Origin: Rhodococcus yananensis
GTDB lineage: Bacteria > Actinomycetota > Actinomycetes > Mycobacteriales > Mycobacteriaceae
DNA: 62,587 nt
Reading direction: 5' to 3'
NCBI RefSeq assembly: GCF_020515525.1
Contig: NZ_JAIYEP010000021.1
Location: 1 to 62,587 of the forward strand
This document shows positions 57,406 to 62,587 of the stretch, one piece after another; position 1 is the stretch's first letter; each line of letters begins with the position of its first letter. Under the pieces are notes generated by a model. That model had not been told where the DNA came from. It worked only from the letters and a program-made list of their open reading frames with translations, and did no database searches. Made by a program: the position numbers and the translations under genes.

Positions 57406-57774
57406 TCACACGACGATTGCGACGGTCAGCCCGATACCCGCGACGGCCAGCAGGACTGCGACGAGGAATGCCGTCCACGGCAGGGGCAGCGGGCGAGCGG
57501 TGCGCATCGCGCGCTCCACACCGATCCACCGCAGCAACGCGACGAGCGCCAGGCCGGCGGCGAAGATCAGCAACCCGCATGCGATCACGGTACGGACAGC
57601 GGAGTCGATCACGTCGGCCGCGAAGGCCTCGAGTCCCACGGCGGCGGCGATGATCCCGAGGGCCGTACGGATCCACGCGAGGAAGGTGCGTTCGTTGGCG
57701 AGCGTGAACCGCGGATCCGGGTCCGTCCCCTCCCGGAACGCACGGGGCTTCCACCGCTCCTCGGTCGGCCTCAC
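57406..57774 (-). CDS. DUF202 family membrane protein (YidH-like)
   Basis: This 122-residue protein has the signature NERTFLAWIRTALGIIAAAV near 27-46 and three transmembrane helices. The GTG at 57774 (VRPTEERWKPRAFREG) was chosen by length; a longer frame is open upstream but reads into the region beside the Rieske gene. Together with the neighbouring DUF202 gene it forms a two-gene YidH/YidG-like unit, and the two proteins could form a hetero-oligomer. Confidence 0.85.
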   Translation of the reverse strand: MRPTEERWKPRAFREGTDPDPRFTLANERTFLAWIRTALGIIAAAVGLEAFAADVIDSAVRTVIACGLLIFAAGLALVALLRWIGVERAMRTARPLPLPWTAFLVAVLLAVAGIGLTVAIVV

Positions 57775-57905
57775 ATCGACCGACTCTAGCGGGCGCACCC
57801 ACCGTTTCCGCGTGCGGACACACCGTCCGGTCGGAGCCCGGCCGGTGCATCGCACGTGACCCGGTACGCCCCGTCCGCGAACCCCGACGTGGTGTACCGG
57901 ACCGG

Positions 57906-58361
57906 TCAGCCCACCACCAGATCGGTACCGCGCGCTTCGATCGCGCGCGTCTTCAACGGCTTCTTCGCCGGACCTTCGACGGGAACCCCGTCGAGATCGA
58001 ACACGCTGCCGTGGCACGTGCAGATGATGCGGTCGCCCTCGACGTCGGTGATGTTGCAGCCCTGGTGGGTACAGATCGCAACGAAGGCGTGGAAGTCACC
58101 GTCCGTGGGTTGTGTGAGGATCAGCCGGTCCGACTCCAGGAACACCCCGCCGCCGACGGGGACGTCGGCGACCGCCGCGACCACCTGGGCATCGGGGCCC
58201 GGGGGCTGCGTGGTGGTCGGCTCCGCCGCCCCGACTGCGTCATCGGATCCGGTGCCCGGACCGCACGCGGTGATCAGTCCGGTGGCCGCGACGGCACCGG
58301 CACCGCCGAGGAGGGCACGGCGGGTCACGCGGGGATCGTCGCGGGTGCTGTCGCTGGTCAT
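57906..58361 (-). CDS. Secreted Rieske 2Fe-2S protein, Tat substrate with lipobox
   Basis: This 151-residue exported electron-transfer protein has an N-terminal twin-arginine stretch (RRALLGGAG at 14-22) and a lipobox LITACG with Cys33, then a Thr/Pro linker. The Rieske domain has cluster ligands Cys97, His99, Cys114 and His117 and a predicted disulfide Cys102-Cys116 (CTHQGC, CTCHGS). It would sit on the outer face of the membrane as a lipoprotein. The redox partner is unknown; no oxidase gene is adjacent. Confidence 0.88.
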   Translation of the reverse strand: MTSDSTRDDPRVTRRALLGGAGAVAATGLITACGPGTGSDDAVGAAEPTTTQPPGPDAQVVAAVADVPVGGGVFLESDRLILTQPTDGDFHAFVAICTHQGCNITDVEGDRIICTCHGSVFDLDGVPVEGPAKKPLKTRAIEARGTDLVVG

Positions 58362-58456
58362 CTGCAGATCGAGTCCGTTCCGGGTGCGTGAGTGTCCCGG
58401 TCAGGTTATCCCGGGAACGCGCGCGGGGCCGCGACACCCGTCACGGCCCCGCCCGA

Positions 58457-58493
58457 CCTCGGACGCGTCGCAGCCCGGCCTCGGACGCGTCGC
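58457..58493. repeat. Direct repeat CCTCGGACGCGTCGC, two copies
   Basis: Two identical 15-base copies occur at 58457-58471 and 58479-58493, ending one base before the exporter gene stop. Their inverted core CGCGTCCGAG is the same as in the tandem repeat at 38184-38249, pointing to a dispersed intergenic repeat. Confidence 0.7.
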
Positions 58494-58494
58494 G

Positions 58495-60021
58495 TCAGTG
58501 CAGCGGCACCGCCGGGCCCTGCCCCTCCGGCTGCGCTGAACGCGTTCTGGGCAGGAACGCCGCCGGGATCAGAGCGAGGATCATGACCACGGTCGCGACG
58601 AGGAAGGTGCTGCCGAACGCGTCGGCCATGGACCCGAGGATCGTGGTCTGCACCTCGGGCGGAAGCTGCGCGAAGGCATCGGCGTCGGGCTGGACCGATG
58701 CCCCGTCCGGAAGGCCGTCGGGAAGCACCATGTGGCTGGTGAGGACCACCGACATCGTCGCGGTACCGATCGAGCCGGCGGACTGCTGGACGATGTTCAT
58801 CAGCGTCGACCCGCGCGCGATGCCGTGGTCGGTCAGCGTCTGCAACGCAGCGGTCATGGTGGGCATCATCGTGCACCCCATCCCCATGCCCATGACGAAC
58901 AACGCCGCGAGCAGAAGGACGTACGAGGTGTCGACACCCACCTGGGTGAACACTGCCATGCCGACGATGATCAGCGACAGGCCGACGAGCACGATCCTTC
59001 CGGGGCCGATACGGTCGACGAGTTGACCGGCGATCGGCATGGTGAGCATCGCACCGATTCCCTGCGGAGCGAGGAGCAGACCGGCCGCGAGGGTGGTCTC
59101 ACCGCGGACCTGCAGGAAGTAGCTGGGGAACAGCAGACCCGCACCGAAGAACGCGATCGCGAAGACGGTCATGGTGAGCACCGCGAACGTGAGCTGTCGA
59201 TTGCGGAACAGGCTCAGGTCGATCAGCGGATGATCGGTGCGCGTCGCGTGGACGACGAACCCTGCGATGAGCACGAGCCCGACGGCCGCGCTGACGAACA
59301 CGCGGGGCGCCGTGACGGTTCCGGTCTCGGGGAGCGACGACACGCCGAACAGGAACAGTGCGAGTCCGGGCGACAGCAGGAGCATTCCGACGAAGTCGAA
59401 CGATTCCGAGGGCTGCGGCGAATCCTTCGGGAGCACCACGTTCGCGACGACGAGCGCGACGATGCCGATCGGCAGGTTGATCAGGAAGATCCAGTGCCAG
59501 GTGGCGGCCTCGATGAGCCAGCCGCCGAGGATGGGGCCACCGATCGGGCCGAGCAGCATCGGGATTCCGAGGACGGCCATGACCCGGCCGACGCGGTGCG
59601 GTCCGGCGGCACGGGTCATGATCGTCATACCGAGCGGCATGAGCATGCCGCCGCCGAAGCCCTGGACGACGCGGAACGCGATGAGCGACGTGACGTCCCA
59701 CGCCATGCTGCACAGCACGGATCCGGCCACGAACAGGACGAGCGCCGTGAGGTACAGCCGCTTGGTGCCGAACCGGTCGGCCGCCCAGCCGGTGAGCGGA
59801 ATCACACTCGCGAGCGCCAGGGTGTAGGCGGTCATCGTCCAGGCGACGGTCGCGTACGTGGCCTGGAATTCGGACATGAACGTCGGGATTGCGACCGACA
59901 CCACGGTCACGTCGAGAATCGACATGATGGCGCCGAGCACGACGACGGACGCGATCTTCAGCACCGCGGCATCGAGCTTCTCACCGTCTCGACCTGCTGT
60001 CTTCTCTGGTTGCTCGCTCAT
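58495..60021 (-). CDS. DHA2-type MFS drug exporter (EmrB/QacA family)
   Basis: This 508-residue transporter has fourteen predicted helices and family motifs: MSILDVTVVSVAIPTF (motif D1), GWAADRFGTKRLYL (motif A) and LGPIGGPILGGWLI (motif C). It should export cationic or hydrophobic drugs in exchange for protons. The ATG at 60021 begins a short charged N-terminus. No regulator is adjacent; its own promoter must lie in 60022-60155. Confidence 0.9.
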   Translation of the reverse strand: MSEQPEKTAGRDGEKLDAAVLKIASVVVLGAIMSILDVTVVSVAIPTFMSEFQATYATVAWTMTAYTLALASVIPLTGWAADRFGTKRLYLTALVLFVAGSVLCSMAWDVTSLIAFRVVQGFGGGMLMPLGMTIMTRAAGPHRVGRVMAVLGIPMLLGPIGGPILGGWLIEAATWHWIFLINLPIGIVALVVANVVLPKDSPQPSESFDFVGMLLLSPGLALFLFGVSSLPETGTVTAPRVFVSAAVGLVLIAGFVVHATRTDHPLIDLSLFRNRQLTFAVLTMTVFAIAFFGAGLLFPSYFLQVRGETTLAAGLLLAPQGIGAMLTMPIAGQLVDRIGPGRIVLVGLSLIIVGMAVFTQVGVDTSYVLLLAALFVMGMGMGCTMMPTMTAALQTLTDHGIARGSTLMNIVQQSAGSIGTATMSVVLTSHMVLPDGLPDGASVQPDADAFAQLPPEVQTTILGSMADAFGSTFLVATVVMILALIPAAFLPRTRSAQPEGQGPAVPLH

Positions 60022-60155
60022 GCGATGCCTTCTGTTTCGGCGCAGGTGCATGCCCGCGGAAATTCGGATGGTGTGTGCGCAGGGGCGCGGCGACCGGCGT
60101 TGTGGACGGTGCCCGCGGCGGTGCGGAGTGCTCGGCGATCCTAACCGTCGCACGG

Positions 60156-60189
60156 CTGCGCCCCAACCCGTTTCCGGGCCGGGGCGCAG
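60156..60189 (-). terminator. Hairpin terminator after fprB
   Basis: CTGCGCCCC (60156-60164) and GGGGCGCAG (60181-60189) form a nine-base stem with a 16-base loop that contains a further CCCG-TTT-CGGG pairing. It starts 20 bases past the fprB stop on the leftward strand. No T run follows. Confidence 0.6.
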
Positions 60190-60208
60190 GATGGGGTGCC
60201 GCGGGGCG

Positions 60209-61888
60209 TCAGCGACGAACCAGGTCGAGCAGCGGCAGACGTCGGCGGCGTCGGCCCACCTCGCGCAGGACCGCGCGATCGGTGATCTTCACGCGCGGGC
60301 GTCCCTGCGCACGTCCCGCGGTACGTTCCGCGGCGTCGATGGCGCGCCATCCGGCGAGGTCCACCCGATCGGGCCGGCGCGCGGACAGCAGTCGGCGCAG
60401 GGCCTTGCGGTCACCGTGGGGCGCGGCGAGTCGTCCGGCGTCGAAATCGGCGAGCAGCGCCCCGACGGTCTCCTTGGCGCACGCCTTGTTCGTACCGATG
60501 ACACCGCTGGGGCCGCGCTTGATCCAACCGGTCACGTACACACCGTCGGTGACACGGCCGGTATCGTTCGGGATCACACCGCGGCGTTCGTCGAACGGCA
60601 GGCCGCGCACCGGAACTCCCCGGTAGCCGATCGATCGCAGCACCAGCTCCGCGTCGATGTCGTCGAAGCGGTCGGTGACGTGGGCACTGAGCGTCCCGTC
60701 GTCGGCGGCGACCAGTTCGGTGTGCGCGATCCGGACCCCGCCGACCCGTTCGTCACCGAGCAGTTCCATCGGTGCCGACAGGTAGCGGAAGACGATCCGC
60801 CGATGGCCGGGCCGAGCCGGCCGCGACGCGTACTCTCGGGCGAGCTGCATGCGCATGGCGGCGGCGGGGTCCTCGGCGACGAGCCGCGTGCTGACCGGGT
60901 CGAGGTCGAGATCGGCCTCGTCGATCACCACGTCGACGCCGGCCAGGTCCGCCAGCGCGAGGAATTCCGGGTTGCTGTAGGCGGCCTGCGCGGGGCCGCG
61001 GCGACCCAGCAGGACGACCTCGCGGACGTTGCTGCGGCGCAGTGCGGCCAGGGCATGGTCGGCGATGTCGGTGCGGGCGAGTTCGTCGACGTCCATCGTG
61101 AGGATCCGCGCCACGTCGAGGGCGACGTTTCCGTTACCGACGATCACGACGCGCTCGGCCGACAGGTCGAACGTCCGGTCGGCGTAGTCGGGGTGCCCGT
61201 TGTACCAGGCGACGAATTCCGTCGCGGCGTGACTGCCCGGGAGGTCCTCACCGGGGATGCCGAGACGACGGTCCGCGGAGGCTCCCACCGCGTACACGAC
61301 GGCGTGGTGGTGCGCGAGCAACTCGGCGTGGGTGATGTCGCGTCCGACCTCGGTGTCGAGGTGCAGGTCGAACGCATCGCGACGGAACGACCACTCGAAC
61401 GATTCCGTGACGGATTTCGTACCGGGATGGTCGGGGGCCACGCCGGCGCGGACCAGCCCGAACGGGGTGGGCAGCCGGTCGAACATCTCGACCTCGACGT
61501 CGGAACGATCGAGCAGTTCCTGCGCGGCGTAGCACGCGGACGGTCCGGCACCGACGATCGCGACGCGCAGCGTCTCCCGGTCGCGGGGTGCGGCGGGCAC
61601 CGGGGTCAGCGCCGACCAGCCCTCCGGCATGGGATGGGCACCGTAGTAGTCGGCGTTGATCTGCGCGAATCGTGCCTGGGACGGCTCGAGCCGGTCGTCG
61701 GGAACGATCGCCTCGACGGGGCACGCATCGGCGCAGGCACCGCAGTCGATGCAGGTGGCCGGATCGATGTGCAGCATCTCGGTGGTCGAGAACTCACGTT
61801 CCTCGGGCGTCGGGTGAATGCAGTTGACCGGGCAGACCGCGACGCAGCTCGCATCGTTGCAGCACGTCTGAGTGATGACGTAGGCCAT
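60209..61888 (-). CDS. fprB: Ferredoxin-NADP reductase with fused 7Fe ferredoxin domain (FprB type)
   Basis: This 559-residue protein joins an N-terminal 7Fe-type ferredoxin domain (cysteines 9/10, 15, 19, 23 and the CIDCGACADACP set 46, 49, 52, 56) to an adrenodoxin-reductase-like flavoprotein with FAD motif GAGPSA at 113-118, APDHPGTKSVTESF, and the NADP site GNGNVALDVARIL. It corresponds to FprB (Rv0886) and carries electrons between NADPH and low-potential ferredoxin partners such as P450 systems. An AT-rich promoter region with an inverted repeat lies upstream. Confidence 0.93.
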   Translation of the reverse strand: MAYVITQTCCNDASCVAVCPVNCIHPTPEEREFSTTEMLHIDPATCIDCGACADACPVEAIVPDDRLEPSQARFAQINADYYGAHPMPEGWSALTPVPAAPRDRETLRVAIVGAGPSACYAAQELLDRSDVEVEMFDRLPTPFGLVRAGVAPDHPGTKSVTESFEWSFRRDAFDLHLDTEVGRDITHAELLAHHHAVVYAVGASADRRLGIPGEDLPGSHAATEFVAWYNGHPDYADRTFDLSAERVVIVGNGNVALDVARILTMDVDELARTDIADHALAALRRSNVREVVLLGRRGPAQAAYSNPEFLALADLAGVDVVIDEADLDLDPVSTRLVAEDPAAAMRMQLAREYASRPARPGHRRIVFRYLSAPMELLGDERVGGVRIAHTELVAADDGTLSAHVTDRFDDIDAELVLRSIGYRGVPVRGLPFDERRGVIPNDTGRVTDGVYVTGWIKRGPSGVIGTNKACAKETVGALLADFDAGRLAAPHGDRKALRRLLSARRPDRVDLAGWRAIDAAERTAGRAQGRPRVKITDRAVLREVGRRRRRLPLLDLVRR

Positions 61889-61944
61889 GGGGACGTCCTC
61901 GGGAACGGGGCGGAACGACCGCCGAATTCATGTGACAACCAGTA

Positions 61945-61961
61945 ACAGTTAATACGACTGT
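61945..61961. promoter_or_regulatory. Inverted repeat in the fprB/sixA divergent promoter
   Basis: ACAGT-TAATACG-ACTGT is a perfect five-base inverted repeat in the AT-richest part of the 151-bp spacer between the divergent fprB and sixA genes. TATTAA within it, read leftward, could be part of the fprB -10 region. The match is short. Confidence 0.35.
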
Positions 61962-62039
61962 AGACGGGGTCACACCGGGTCCGCAAGACGCGCCGGTCCG
62001 GCTTTCCCCTTCGCGCGGACGAAGCCATACCGTGTAGCC

Positions 62040-62543
62040 ATGATGCGTACCCTGATCCTGCTGCGCCACGGCAAGTCCGCGTACCCGGACGACGTGAGCG
62101 ACCACGAGCGCCCACTGTCCCCCCGCGGCCGCCGCGAAGCCGGACTCGCCGGACGCTGGATCCGGGCCACCCTGCCCCCGGTGGACACGGTCCTCTGCTC
62201 CACCGCCACCCGCACCCGCAAGACCCTCGCCGAAGCCACCGCCGAGGCCCCCGAGGACATTCCCGTCGACTATCGCGACGCCCTGTACGGCGCGACCCCC
62301 GACGAACTCGTCGCCGAGATCCGCGACGTCGGCGAGGATGTCCGCACCCTGCTCGTCGTCGGACACGAGCCCACGCTCTCGGCGACGGCGCTGGCACTGG
62401 CCACCGACCTCACCGGTGACGCCGCACAACAGATCGCCGAGAAGTTCCCGACGTCCGCCGTGGCCGTCCTGACCGTGCACGGCGACTGGGCGGACCTCGC
62501 CCCCGGACACGCCGAGCTCGCGGACTTCCACATCGCTCGCTGA
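62040..62543 (+). CDS. sixA: Histidine phosphatase family protein, SixA-like
   Basis: This 167-residue phosphatase begins MMRTLILLRHGKSAYP, where RHG holds the phosphorylated histidine, followed by LSPRGRREA, the Arg in STATRTRKT, and the second catalytic His in VVGHEPTLS. SixA removes phosphate from histidine phosphotransfer proteins; in actinobacteria the substrate is not settled. The second ATG at 62043 is an equally possible start. The remaining 44 bases of the window hold no feature I can name. Confidence 0.87.
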   Translation: MMRTLILLRHGKSAYPDDVSDHERPLSPRGRREAGLAGRWIRATLPPVDTVLCSTATRTRKTLAEATAEAPEDIPVDYRDALYGATPDELVAEIRDVGEDVRTLLVVGHEPTLSATALALATDLTGDAAQQIAEKFPTSAVAVLTVHGDWADLAPGHAELADFHIAR

Positions 62544-62587
62544 GCCGCGGGAATCCGACACCCTCCCGAGAAACGCCACGGCCCCGC

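Overview
The window is a chromosomal segment of a high-GC actinobacterium of the order Mycobacteriales, most likely Rhodococcus or a close relative. The evidence is the very high GC content, frequent GTG starts, many ATGA/GTGA gene overlaps, a complete mycofactocin locus, a KshB steroid hydroxylase reductase behind a KstR-type operator, an accA2/accD2-type acyl-CoA carboxylase cluster arranged as in mycobacteria, and DUF3558 lipoproteins. No insertion sequence, prophage, tRNA, rRNA or CRISPR array was seen.

Positions 1-20235 hold redox-cofactor and alcohol metabolism. The mycofactocin (MFT) locus runs from mftA, a 31-residue precursor gene at 15320-15415, leftward through mftB, mftC and mftD. 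It then adds two FadH/OYE-type flavoenzymes and a mycofactocin-coupled SDR. Beyond an inserted double-GNAT acetyltransferase gene come mftE, mftF and mftG. mftR and mftM diverge from mftA to the right. Left of mftG are a GAF-domain regulator and an ExaC-type acetaldehyde dehydrogenase. Right of mftM lies an iron-type alcohol dehydrogenase in one overlapping operon with a GAF histidine kinase and a LuxR-type response regulator. Further right (25372-29321) an NDMA-dependent methanol dehydrogenase (mno), an enzyme class that uses mycofactocin, is followed by a MoxR AAA+ ATPase and a VWA (CoxE-like) protein. Together these genes suggest oxidation of alcohols by MFT-linked dehydrogenases, re-oxidation of the cofactor through MftG, and aldehyde disposal by ExaC.

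Positions 20403-25333 hold a small membrane-protein operon (DUF2871, DUF3817, MMPL transporter), a strong hairpin, and a second two-component pair. Positions 29563-35362 hold kshB with its KstR-type box, an MFS transporter, an SPW-repeat membrane protein with a TetR regulator, a divergent glutamate-racemase-like gene and a ferredoxin-reductase-type flavoprotein. Positions 35650-38185 hold five overlapping genes of the Asp23/Gls24-AmaP envelope-stress type. These face the str operon (rpsL, rpsG, fusA, tuf; 42802 down to 38425) across a repeat-rich spacer.

Positions 43168-45685 hold two overlapping DUF3558 lipoproteins and two divergent TetR genes. Positions 45708-54977 form one operon of seven genes (TIGR03084 protein, AtuA-like protein, acyl-CoA dehydrogenase, carboxyltransferase, biotin carboxylase/BCCP, acyl-CoA dehydrogenase, enoyl-CoA hydratase), in the same order as Rv0976c-Rv0971c of M. 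tuberculosis after the first gene. It looks like a catabolic route for a branched or unsaturated acyl-CoA whose substrate is not established. A perfect 16-bp palindrome sits at its promoter. The right end (55095-62543) holds an SDR with an altered catalytic site fused by overlap to a truncated NTF2-like fragment, a LysR regulator, two DUF202 proteins, a Tat/lipobox Rieske protein, a DHA2-type MFS exporter, the FprB-type ferredoxin-NADP reductase and a SixA phosphatase.

Starts were chosen from Shine-Dalgarno sequences, overlaps and family lengths. All functions are inferred from sequence only.
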